From assembly GCA_026707335.1 (NCBI GenBank), contig JAPOXB010000089.1:1-19689 (forward strand): a DNA stretch of 19,689 nucleotides, read 5' to 3'. A model generated the notes under the pieces. That model saw nothing but the letters and a program-made list of their open reading frames with translations. It made no database searches and was not told where the DNA came from. Origin of the DNA: Chloroflexota bacterium (GTDB lineage: Bacteria > Chloroflexota > Dehalococcoidia > Bin125). The first letter of the stretch is position 1. Each line of letters begins with the position of its first letter. The position numbers were made by a program, and so were the translations under genes. Below are positions 1 to 6,895 of this stretch, in pieces.

Positions 1-45
1 CCCTCTGCTTGGGAAGCAGATGCTCTACCACTGAGCTACTCCCGC
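1..45 (-). tRNA. tRNA-Gly (anticodon CCC), 5' portion, cut by window edge
   Basis: On the minus strand the sequence begins GCGGGAGTAGCTCAGTGGTA at position 45, which is a tRNA acceptor strand, a D arm with AGCTCAGTGGTAGAGC, and then an anticodon stem TCTGC/GCAGA. The loop is TTCCCAA, giving anticodon CCC and therefore glycine. The variable region, T arm and 3' acceptor strand lie beyond position 1. The arm order and conserved D-loop bases make the assignment firm, although only about 45 of roughly 75 bases are visible. Confidence 0.93.
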
Positions 46-63
46 TCGACCGAGCGCCCCGAC

Positions 64-69
64 AGTCTA
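64..69 (-). promoter_or_regulatory. possible -10 element of the tRNA-Gly gene
   Basis: Read on the minus strand these bases are TAGACT, ending 18 nt before the tRNA 5' end. It resembles a sigma-70 -10 element. I see no convincing -35 element at 17-18 bp spacing, so this rests on position and hexamer only. Confidence 0.3.
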
Positions 70-129
70 GCGCGCCCCGCCCCGGCGATCCGCCGCGCTA
101 TGCTGCCCCGGAGCCGCCCCGGAGGATCC

Positions 130-1050
130 ATGCGCATCGTCTCGCTGCTGCCCAGCGCCACCGAGATCCTCTTCGCGCTGGGCGCCGGCCCCGACGTGGT
201 GGGCGTCTCGCACGAGTGCGACTTCCCCCCCGCCGCCGCCGGCCTGCCCGTGCTCACCCGCCCCTGCGTGCCCACCGACGGCCGCTCGCCCGCCCAGATC
301 GACCGCGACGTGAGCGACCTCGTGGCCGGCGGCCACCCCGTCTACGACATCGACCGGCCGCTGCTGCGCCGCCTCGCGCCCGATCTCATCGTCACGCAGG
401 CGCTGTGCGAGGTCTGCGCCGTCGGCTCGGGCGACGTGCACCGCGTCGTGCACGAGCAGCAACTCGGCGCCCGCGTGCTCACGCTCACCCCGCTCGACCT
501 CGAGGGCGTCTTCGTCTCGATCGACGAGGTGGGAGCCGCCATCGGCCGGCCCGACGCGGCCCGCGCGCTGACGGACCCCCTGCGCGACGAGGTGCGGTCG
601 CTACGCGAGCGGCCGGCCGGGGGCGCTCGCCCGCGCGTCCTCGCCCTGGAGTGGACCGACCCGCCCTTCGTCGCCGGTCACTGGGTGACCGAGCAGATCG
701 ACGCCGCCGGCGGGGTGGACGTCCTCGGCGCGCCCCGCCGCGCCTCCTTCCGCACGACCTGGGACGACATCGCCGCCGCCCGGCCCGACGTCATCGCCGT
801 CATCCCCTGCGGCTACACGCTGGCCGAGATCGTCGAGCAGGCCGCCGACCTGGAGGCGCAGCCCGCCTGGCGCGACCTCCTCGCCGTCCGCGCCGGCCGC
901 GTCTGGGCGCTCGACGCGGGGGCGTGGTTCAGCCGTCCCGGTCCGCGCCTCGTCGAGGGGGTGCGCGCCCTCGCCGCCATCCTCGCCGACCCCGACGCGC
1001 CCGCCGGGCCCGCCGGCACGCGCCGGCTGCCCGCCCCCGCGCTGGCCTAG
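130..1050 (+). CDS. Cobalamin-binding protein, BtuF/TroA-like, no signal peptide
   Basis: The 306-residue product belongs to the TroA-like helical-backbone binding family (COG0614, BtuF branch). It opens with the typical MRIVSLLPSATEILFALG and carries HECDFP near residue 30, the PDLIVTQALCEVCAV stretch, and later PDVIAVIPCGY and RVWALDAGAWFSRPGPR, all usual for annotated cobalamin-binding proteins. I chose the ATG at 130 because GGAGG lies at 121-125; an in-frame ATG at 100 would add ten residues and has no such site. There is no signal peptide or lipobox, so the product is probably cytoplasmic or used by a nonclassical route, unlike E. coli BtuF. No permease or ATPase gene is adjacent, so a role in vitamin B12 uptake is inferred from family only. 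Its stop overlaps by 4 nt the stop of the convergent gene on the other strand. Confidence 0.85.
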   Translation: MRIVSLLPSATEILFALGAGPDVVGVSHECDFPPAAAGLPVLTRPCVPTDGRSPAQIDRDVSDLVAGGHPVYDIDRPLLRRLAPDLIVTQALCEVCAVGSGDVHRVVHEQQLGARVLTLTPLDLEGVFVSIDEVGAAIGRPDAARALTDPLRDEVRSLRERPAGGARPRVLALEWTDPPFVAGHWVTEQIDAAGGVDVLGAPRRASFRTTWDDIAAARPDVIAVIPCGYTLAEIVEQAADLEAQPAWRDLLAVRAGRVWALDAGAWFSRPGPRLVEGVRALAAILADPDAPAGPAGTRRLPAPALA

Positions 1051-1514
1051 CCCGCCACCGCCGCCTCGCAGGCATCGACGGCCGACTTCGCGTCGGCCAC
1101 GCGCCGGATGGGGGGCGACTGGCCGCCGGCGTCGCGCAGCTCCCACGTCGCGAGGCCGATCACCGGCCGCCCGGCGACCAGCGCGAAGCCGATCTCGGAG
1201 AGCGTGCCGACGCTGCCGTCGATGGCGATGACCGCCTCGCCCGCGCGGGCGACGAAGACGTTGCGCGCGTAGCCGATGCCGGTCGGCAGCGGCACGTCGA
1301 CGAACTCGTTGGCGGCGGCCGGGTCGTCGCCGGGCAGGATGCCGATGGTCAGGCCGCCGGCCTCCTTCGCGCCGCGGCAGGCCTCGCGCATCACGCCGCC
1401 GCCCCCGCCGCAGATCAGCACGTGCCCCCGCGCCCCGATCTCGCGTCCCACGTCGAACGCGAGCCGCGCCGCCTCCGCGCCGGCCTCCTGCCCCCCAATG
1501 ACCGAGATGCGCAT
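1047..1514 (-). CDS. LOG/TIGR00725-like Rossmann protein (SLOG fold)
   Basis: The 155-residue product has the SLOG/LOG nucleotide-binding fold. MRISVIGG is the first strand, ICGGGGGVM at about residues 34-42 is the glycine-rich loop, GYARN sits at 81-85, and DGSVGTLSEI at 99-108 replaces the PGGxGTxxE motif of lysine-decarboxylase-like cytokinin phosphoribohydrolases. The final part, GRPVIGLATW, is typical of the TIGR00725 subgroup. LOG enzymes release free base from nucleoside 5'-monophosphates. Because PGG is changed to DGS, that activity cannot be assumed; nucleotide or nucleotide-derivative binding is the safer statement. A GAGG lies about 8 nt before the ATG at 1512-1514. It starts 21 nt after the AbrB-type gene on the same strand, so the two are probably cotranscribed. 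Its stop overlaps the convergent binding-protein gene by 4 nt. Confidence 0.82.
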   Translation of the reverse strand: MRISVIGGQEAGAEAARLAFDVGREIGARGHVLICGGGGGVMREACRGAKEAGGLTIGILPGDDPAAANEFVDVPLPTGIGYARNVFVARAGEAVIAIDGSVGTLSEIGFALVAGRPVIGLATWELRDAGGQSPPIRRVADAKSAVDACEAAVAG

Positions 1515-1535
1515 GGTGGTGCCTCAGGCCGGCGG

Positions 1536-2078
1536 CTATCTATAGCCAGCGTCCCGTCCCTCGGGGATGGCGCGCAGGAAGTCCTCGAACTCTTCGTCCG
1601 AGAGGTCGATGGTCACGACCTTGTCCGGGTCGAAGATCTTCGGGTTCGGGTCGTTCAACAGCGCGTCGATGTCGAACGGCTCCCGCCACGAGCGCGTGCC
1701 GATGACCTTCTCCACTTCCACTGTCGTCCAGCGATCGTGCTCGTTGAACCGGCCCCTGCCGCGCACTTCCACGTACTCCGTCGCGAGCCGGCGCATGTCG
1801 TCGCCGAGCGCGGGCTCGAAGCGCAACGGCACGTAGCCGCCGCCGTAGCCGTGCAGTTGCGCCGTGCCCCGGGCCCAGTTGACCTCGCGCAGCCATCCGA
1901 ACAGCAGCGCCTCCTCGGGCTCGGAGTGGGAGTTGTCGGCGGCGTCCTCGGGTGTGCAGGCGTGGATGAGCACCCCCTCGTCGGTGGGAGTGATTTCCAC
2001 CTCGGCGTCGTGGTCCAGGCCGAAGCGGTCCCGCAGCGGCTTGGGGATGGTGATCCGGCCTCGCTGAGAGATGCGCAT
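1536..2078 (-). CDS. AbrB/MazE/SpoVT-type DNA-binding protein with long C-terminal domain
   Basis: Residues 1-40 form a swapped-hairpin AbrB/SpoVT domain: MRISQRGRITIPKPLRDRFG, then DxEVEITPTDEGVLI. The remaining 140 residues are not a normal antitoxin tail. They include GWLREVNWARGTAQLH (61-76), VPLRFEPAL (83-91), RRLATEYVEVRGRGRF (96-111), and an acidic end with LNDPNPKIFDPDKVV (141-155) and LSDEEFEDF. I recall similar C-termini on AbrB-like proteins of Chloroflexota but know no function. GGGAG lies 6 nt before the ATG and an extended -10 lies further upstream. It sits 67 nt downstream of the nuclease-NTPase gene and 21 nt upstream of the LOG-like gene. No toxin gene adjoins it, so a regulatory role is more likely than classical antitoxin function. 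Confidence 0.8.
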   Translation of the reverse strand: MRISQRGRITIPKPLRDRFGLDHDAEVEITPTDEGVLIHACTPEDAADNSHSEPEEALLFGWLREVNWARGTAQLHGYGGGYVPLRFEPALGDDMRRLATEYVEVRGRGRFNEHDRWTTVEVEKVIGTRSWREPFDIDALLNDPNPKIFDPDKVVTIDLSDEEFEDFLRAIPEGRDAGYR

Positions 2079-2110
2079 GAGTACTCCCGGATCAGTGGTG
2101 GATGGGGGAG

Positions 2111-2119
2111 ATCATACCA
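2111..2119 (-). promoter_or_regulatory. extended -10 promoter element for the AbrB-type gene
   Basis: On the minus strand the bases read TGGTATGAT, an extended -10 (TGn followed by TATGAT), ending 32 nt before the ATG at 2078. No good -35 is visible at 17 bp, which fits an extended -10 promoter. It lies between the nuclease-NTPase stop and the AbrB-type gene, so the regulator can be expressed independently. Confidence 0.45.
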
Positions 2120-2145
2120 CCGGAGCGCAGGACCGGGCCACAAGG

Positions 2146-4641
2146 TTACGGCCGACGTCGCTCCAGTCCTCGCCGAATACGTGGAAGTTCGTCGGCGAGG
2201 GCCATCGATATCTCATCAGATATTCGACTCTTCGCACTGGCCGCGATCGGAAGTTCCACAACGTACGTAGTCTCATTCTCCTCTTGACTTCGGAGGTAAG
2301 CGACGAATTGCTCAACTCGCCCAATTCGATCCTCAAGGCTGGCTCGATCCATCGAGATATTCGCGATCGATTCGAACAACTGAATTGACCTGATGGGTGT
2401 GTCAGTCGACACCAAGTTCAGATAGGCGAAATTCTTGCACAAGTTGTAGGAATAGTATTGGCCGCCGGATGTGATCCGGACGAAATCAGCCTGTTCGCCT
2501 CCTACCCGATGCCCATTCGAGGCTTCGATGAGTTTGTGCTTCAGTAGAGGATGGAGAGCTGCCCGCAGCCCGCCTTCGTCGCTGACGATCCCCTGGAACG
2601 ATCGAAATAGACTCGCGACCTCGACGTAACCCTTACCCGCTAACGATTCGATATTCCTCATTTCATACAGATGCCGCATCACGCGTAACTTGGTGAAGTG
2701 CGAGTAGAAGCCATCGTTCTCAATCGAGAATACGTTGGCGATCAGACTCTTGCTTGAGTCGTAGTAGCGATAATCGCCGAATGCAACACCGCGAATGAGG
2801 TGGTGAAGAGGTACAACATACGTGCCTGTCTCGATCAGCAGCTTGAAGTACTCGTTCATGTTCGTGTGCCCGGAGCGCAGAAAGGTGGTGAAGAGGTCCA
2901 GACCATGTCGAACGTCCGTGGCTGCGAGTGATTCGAGAAATACTCGGGTCTGCGAGTCTTCCCGGCCAAGGAACGAGTCAACGAGGACTTGAAGGAAGCT
3001 GGCGAGGGGAACCTGCGACACCGCCCCAAGAGAGGTAGGAAACGAGATCTTGCGCGCCCCAACTTCGGCCTTGGCCAAGTCCAGTCTCCGTGAGAGCACG
3101 TTCGCCAGCCGAGGGGGAGTCACCTGGAGCGCCTGGCGATGGTACGCATCCAATGGCGGTTGATTGCGAAACCGCCAGAACGTCTCGCCCCGGATCGCCA
3201 TGAGGACAACTATGTCCCAACTGCGAGCGCGCTGGAACGCGAGGCGGAGTATCTCGGCCTGCCTCGTGGGCGGAAGCTGATCACCGTTGTCGAGGACAAG
3301 GCAAGCCGTCGTGTGATGCCGGGAGCGGAGGTAGCGGAGCAATCTGCCGGTGTGGGCCTCTGAGTCGCTGATCAGATGCCTAAGCTCCTCCGAGAGACTC
3401 TGGTTGAAGGCAGTTCGATCCGACTCGTACAGGGGCTTCATCAACCCCTTCTGGTAGCTGGCCACCTCGGAGCGATAGACCTGCTGCAACGTCTCCCACG
3501 ATTCGAGATCGAAATCAGAGTGCTTGTCACGGAGTTCCTTCTGGATTGCGAGGTCGACGGAACGTCCGATCTCACTCGCGTCCTCAGGCACATCAAGAAA
3601 GTCGACGAATATGGGGATGACGCTGGTGCTCAACTCCCCAGACTTGAGGAACTCGAAGTAGCGATGGAGGAAGGTTGTCTTGCCTGCCCCTACGCCGCCG
3701 ACAATCAGTGTCACCGCGCCTTCAGATCGTTCTTCATCCACTTCTCTCACTAGCTCACTGAGTTCCGAGTCGAGTTGCGGAGCAGCCCGCCTAGTTGTCT
3801 CTACTTTTGCGACCGGCACGCTGAGATGAGGGATCGCGCCCGCCAGCAGTTCATCCACTTGTCTGCCGTACTGCGCTTGCCGAGCGGATTCTACATATCC
3901 CTTCTCAAGGATCATCCGCTTGTCTGGCGAAACTATTTCCTCGAAGTAGTGCCGCAGGATCGGATCGATCTCGCCAGTGATCGGGTTGCGATCAATCGGG
4001 TCATCCGGATACGTGACAAGGCGATCGCGGAGAACTTCCGCTCCCTCTGGAGCAGCCCTGATGGATCGTGGTGAGCGGAGCTTCCGCCGTAGTGTGTCCA
4101 AGCACTGTCCCTGAGGGCTGAAGAGGTTCCAAAACTCGATAAAGTGATCCGTGATGTCCGGGAAGCCGTTGAAGAGAACGGTGTCATGTCCTCCGTCGCC
4201 GTCATGGAACGGCAGCGTTGCCGCGAGTTGTAGGCCGTTCGACACCACGCCGACGGGGTGGCCTTGCCCACGGCAGTACGAGACAACCTGATCGAGTGCC
4301 GCCTTGAGATCTCGTGACTGTGCAAGCACCCCCCTTCTTGCCGCCCCGCGAGCGATGCCGACTGGCATGTCGAAGTAGTGACCCACGCGTTTAGCTTCAA
4401 GCACGAACGCCGTTTGGTCGTTCCGTACGACGTAGTCGCGATACCCTCCGTCCACTGTCCGAACTTCTCGTCTGATGCTCGCCTCGTCCCACCCCAGCAC
4501 TTTGATAAGCAGTGCATCGATGATCTTCGAGCGTGTGTCGGACTCGTTTAAGTCGGAGCTCTGCCAACGGCTTAGCTCGTCAGCGTGCTCATGAAGTGCT
4601 CTGAGCGCGTCGTCGGCCGTGTGGATGACGTTGATAGACAT
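2146..4641 (-). CDS. HsdR-N-like nuclease fused to a STAND/KAP-like P-loop NTPase; putative defence protein
   Basis: This 831-residue protein has no name I recognise. Residues about 30-150 resemble the N-terminal PD-(D/E)XK domain of type I restriction subunits: GYRDYVV with D69, then FVLEAKR with E82 and K84. A P-loop ATPase core follows: Walker A GGVGAGKT at 315-322, Walker B ACLVLDNGDQL with D451, and a sensor-like AIRGE at 482-486. DVRHGLDLFTTFLRSGH (about 576-592) resembles the lid region of AAA/STAND proteins. Residues about 650-735 look like a winged helix, which suggests DNA binding or autoregulation. There are no visible membrane helices. The ATG at 4639-4641 follows a weak GGGGG. 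The gene is much more A/T-rich than its neighbours, a sign of transfer. By analogy with nuclease-NTPase defence proteins it may sense phage and cut nucleic acid; that is inference. No methylase or specificity subunit adjoins it, so it is not a type I restriction system. Confidence 0.78.
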   Translation of the reverse strand: MSINVIHTADDALRALHEHADELSRWQSSDLNESDTRSKIIDALLIKVLGWDEASIRREVRTVDGGYRDYVVRNDQTAFVLEAKRVGHYFDMPVGIARGAARRGVLAQSRDLKAALDQVVSYCRGQGHPVGVVSNGLQLAATLPFHDGDGGHDTVLFNGFPDITDHFIEFWNLFSPQGQCLDTLRRKLRSPRSIRAAPEGAEVLRDRLVTYPDDPIDRNPITGEIDPILRHYFEEIVSPDKRMILEKGYVESARQAQYGRQVDELLAGAIPHLSVPVAKVETTRRAAPQLDSELSELVREVDEERSEGAVTLIVGGVGAGKTTFLHRYFEFLKSGELSTSVIPIFVDFLDVPEDASEIGRSVDLAIQKELRDKHSDFDLESWETLQQVYRSEVASYQKGLMKPLYESDRTAFNQSLSEELRHLISDSEAHTGRLLRYLRSRHHTTACLVLDNGDQLPPTRQAEILRLAFQRARSWDIVVLMAIRGETFWRFRNQPPLDAYHRQALQVTPPRLANVLSRRLDLAKAEVGARKISFPTSLGAVSQVPLASFLQVLVDSFLGREDSQTRVFLESLAATDVRHGLDLFTTFLRSGHTNMNEYFKLLIETGTYVVPLHHLIRGVAFGDYRYYDSSKSLIANVFSIENDGFYSHFTKLRVMRHLYEMRNIESLAGKGYVEVASLFRSFQGIVSDEGGLRAALHPLLKHKLIEASNGHRVGGEQADFVRITSGGQYYSYNLCKNFAYLNLVSTDTPIRSIQLFESIANISMDRASLEDRIGRVEQFVAYLRSQEENETTYVVELPIAASAKSRISDEISMALADELPRIRRGLERRRP

Positions 4642-4693
4642 GTGACCCCCGCACCGAGTGTAGGGCGATCACCGCGGCGGCGGGGCTTCCCGC

Positions 4694-4715
4694 GCGGGGG
4701 TCGGATCGCCCCCGC
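4694..4715 (-). terminator. hairpin just after ectB, possible terminator
   Basis: GCGGGGG at 4694-4700 and CCCCCGC at 4709-4715 form a perfect 7-bp stem with an 8-nt loop, starting 4 nt beyond the stop codon of the EctB gene. There is no U-tract, so intrinsic termination is uncertain; in a high-GC genome it could also be an mRNA-stabilising hairpin. Confidence 0.35.
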
Positions 4716-4719
4716 TCCC

Positions 4720-5955
4720 CTACCCCACCGCCTCGGCCGCCTCCCCCAGCCGATCCAGGCCCGACGCGAGGGTCTCCTCGTCGATGGTGAGGGGGGGCAG
4801 CAGCTTCACGACCTCATCCTCCGGGCCGCAGGTCTCGACGAGCAGGCCGCGGGCGTAGGCCTCGGCGGCGATGCGGCCGGCCTCCGCCGGCCGGGCGCAG
4901 ACGAGACCCTGGATCATGCCCCGCCCCCGCACGCCGGTGAATCGGTCGGGCCAGCGCTCGCGGAGCCCGTCGAGGGCGGCGCGCATGACGACCGCGTTGC
5001 GCTCCACGCGCCGTGTGAGGCCGTCGTCGCGCCAGTAGTCGAGCGCGGCCGCGGCGGTCACGAAGGCGGCGTTGTTGCCGCGGAAGGTGCCGTTGTGCTC
5101 GCCCGGCGCCCAGGCGTCGAGCTCGGGGCGCAGCAGCACCAGCGACAGCGGCTGCCCGACGCCGCTCAGCGACTTCGACAGCGTGACGATGTCGGGCCGG
5201 ATGCCGGCCGGCTCGAAGCTGAAGAACGGACCGGTGCGCCCGCAGCCCACCTGGATGTCGTCGATGATGAGCAGCACGCCGCCGCGCTCGCAGAGCGCCG
5301 ACAGCCCCCGCAGCCAGTCGTCGCTGGCGACGTTGACGCCCCCCTCGGCCTGGACCGTCTCGAGGATGACCGCGGCCGGCCGCTCGGCCTCCGGCCGGTC
5401 GAGGAGCGCCGCCAGCGGCGCCAGCGGGTCGCCGCCGGACGGGCCCCCGTCGAACGGCAGCGCCACGGTGTGCTCCAGGGGCACGCCCGCACCCGCCCGC
5501 TTCGACGGGTTCGAGGTCACCGCCAGCGACCCCAGCGTCATGCCGTGGAAGCCGTCGCGGAACGCCACCACCGTCGGCCGCCCGGTCACCTTGCGCGCCA
5601 GTTTCAGCGCCGCCTCGACCGCGTTCGTGCCCGTGGGGCCGGGGAACTGCACCTTATAGTCGAGCCCGCGCGGACGCAGGATCACGTCGCGCAGCCGCTC
5701 CAGGAAATCGACCTTGGCGCGGGTCGTCATGTCGAGGCTGTGCAGGATGCCGCCGTCCGCCAGGTAGGCCAGCAGCGGCTCGAGCAGGCGCGGGTCGTTG
5801 TGGCCGTAGTTGAGCGCCCCCGCCCCGGCGAAGAAGTCGATGTACGACCGCCCCGCCTCGTCCTCGACCAGCGCGCCGCGCGCCGTCGTGAAGACGGCCG
5901 GCCAGGCGCGGCAGTAGCTGCGCACTTCGGATTCGAGATCGGTGATGACGCTCAA
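4720..5955 (-). CDS. ectB: Diaminobutyrate--2-oxoglutarate aminotransferase (EctB)
   Basis: The 411-residue product matches EctB along its length. EctB converts L-aspartate 4-semialdehyde to L-2,4-diaminobutyrate with glutamate as amino donor and PLP as cofactor, the first committed step to ectoine. Recognisable segments are ESEVRSYCRAWPAVF near the N-terminus, YIDFFAGAGALNYGHN (38-53), the PLP-phosphate region GPTGTNAVEAALKLARKVTG (106-125), FRDGFHGMTLGSL, IIDDIQVGCGRTGPFFSFEP (230-249) with D232 for the pyridine nitrogen, LSK with the Schiff-base K261, and EHNGTFRGNN. The start is TTG at 5953-5955, supported by GGAGGG about 7 nt upstream. The usual partners ectA (acetyltransferase) and ectC (synthase) are not in the window, so diaminobutyrate may feed ectoine from genes elsewhere or another pathway. 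The neighbouring crotonase gene, 98 nt upstream, gives no clue. Confidence 0.92.
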   Translation of the reverse strand: MSVITDLESEVRSYCRAWPAVFTTARGALVEDEAGRSYIDFFAGAGALNYGHNDPRLLEPLLAYLADGGILHSLDMTTRAKVDFLERLRDVILRPRGLDYKVQFPGPTGTNAVEAALKLARKVTGRPTVVAFRDGFHGMTLGSLAVTSNPSKRAGAGVPLEHTVALPFDGGPSGGDPLAPLAALLDRPEAERPAAVILETVQAEGGVNVASDDWLRGLSALCERGGVLLIIDDIQVGCGRTGPFFSFEPAGIRPDIVTLSKSLSGVGQPLSLVLLRPELDAWAPGEHNGTFRGNNAAFVTAAAALDYWRDDGLTRRVERNAVVMRAALDGLRERWPDRFTGVRGRGMIQGLVCARPAEAGRIAAEAYARGLLVETCGPEDEVVKLLPPLTIDEETLASGLDRLGEAAEAVG

Positions 5956-5982
5956 CGCCGCTCCCTCCGCTCGCCCCGGTCG

Positions 5983-5988
5983 AGGATA
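5983..5988 (-). promoter_or_regulatory. possible -10 element for ectB
   Basis: On the minus strand this reads TATCCT, 27 nt upstream of the TTG start, in the 98-nt gap after the crotonase gene. No clear -35 is visible. It would allow ectB expression apart from the crotonase gene. Confidence 0.3.
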
Positions 5989-6053
5989 CCCCCGTCCCCG
6001 GCGATGCCGCCCTCCATCGAGCCAGACGCCCGACGGTCGCCGCCGGTTGCGCC

Positions 6054-6839
6054 CTAGCGGCCCTCGAACTGTGGCGGGCGCTTCTCGCGGAAGGCGCGCA
6101 TCGCCTCACCCAGGTCCGACGTGCCGCGCAGCTGCGCCGTCATCGCGTTCTGCATGGCGATGTACTCCTGCGGCGTGAGGAAGTGCCCGCGGTCGAGCGC
6201 CTTCTTGGTCAGGCGCAGGGCCAGCGGGGCGCGCGCGCAGAGGCGGCCGGCCAGGTCGCGCGCGGCCGGCAGCACCTCCTCGGGCGGCACGACGGCGTTG
6301 ATGAACCCCCAGCGCTGCCCGTCGCGGGCGCTGAAGACCTCGCCCAGCAGCGCGACCTCCGTCGCCCGGTGCCGCCCCACCAGCCGGTCGAGGTAGTACG
6401 CCGCCGACTCCCCCATCAGCCCGCGCTCGACGAAGTTGACCGCGAACGTCGCCGACTCGCTCGCCACGCGGAAGTCGCAGCCGAAGGCGATGTTGCAGCC
6501 CGCGCCCCGCGTGGCGCCGTTGATCGCCGCGATGATCGGCTTCGTCACCTCGCGCAGCACGGGCGGGTAGGCGTCGCGCGCGGGGCTCACCTGCGGGGCC
6601 GGCCGCGCCCCCTCCATCGGACGCTCGCGCAAGTCGGCGCCCGAGCAGAAGCCCCGGCCCGCCCCCGTGATGATGACGACCCAGACGCCGTCGTCGGCCT
6701 CCGAGCGCCGCAGCGCCGCGACCAACTCGCGCCGCATGGGGTCGTTGATCGCGTTGAGCACCTCCGGCCGGTTGAGCGTGATCGTCGCGACGCGGCCGTC
6801 GACGTCGTACAGCAGCGTCTCGTAGCCGGGGTCGGTCAC
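6054..6839 (-). CDS. Enoyl-CoA hydratase/isomerase (crotonase) family protein
   Basis: The 261-residue product has the crotonase fold. I place the start at the GTG at 6837-6839, giving MTDPGYETLLYDVDGRVATI, because GGAGGAGGAG lies just upstream; the frame stays open further upstream with a basic, unconvincing extension. Acyl-CoA-binding and oxyanion segments are ITLNRPEVLNAIN, GAGRGFCSGADL (about 59-70) and INGATRGAGC (about 106-115). The position of the first hydratase glutamate (usual GGGCEL) is N116 in GAGCNIAF. The usual PExxLG site reads FVERGL and also lacks the second Glu. An acidic E144 in GLMGESAAYYL falls near the acid used by PaaG-like and enoyl-CoA isomerases. So it is a CoA-thioester enzyme, but hydration is doubtful and isomerase-type chemistry is possible. 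It begins 56 nt after the LRR gene and may be cotranscribed with it. Confidence 0.83.
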   Translation of the reverse strand: MTDPGYETLLYDVDGRVATITLNRPEVLNAINDPMRRELVAALRRSEADDGVWVVIITGAGRGFCSGADLRERPMEGARPAPQVSPARDAYPPVLREVTKPIIAAINGATRGAGCNIAFGCDFRVASESATFAVNFVERGLMGESAAYYLDRLVGRHRATEVALLGEVFSARDGQRWGFINAVVPPEEVLPAARDLAGRLCARAPLALRLTKKALDRGHFLTPQEYIAMQNAMTAQLRGTSDLGEAMRAFREKRPPQFEGR

Positions 6840-6895
6840 GGTGCTCCTCCTCCGGCGCCCGCCGGCGCCCTCCCTCGACGATAGCCCGGTGGGGG

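Noticed and set aside
9..2270. 753-residue plus-strand open frame across four genes
   Set aside because: It crosses the BtuF-like, LOG-like and AbrB-like genes in other frames, is rich in Arg/Ala/Pro from GC-rich codons, and shows no family motifs.
2146..4641. Type I restriction HsdR subunit
   Set aside because: Only the N-terminal nuclease motif resembles HsdR. The ATPase is STAND/KAP-like, not the helicase type, and no hsdM or hsdS lies nearby.
4585..6057. 490-residue plus-strand open frame opposite ectB
   Set aside because: It is antisense to EctB, which matches its family along its full length. The His/Arg/Gly-rich translation shows no motifs.
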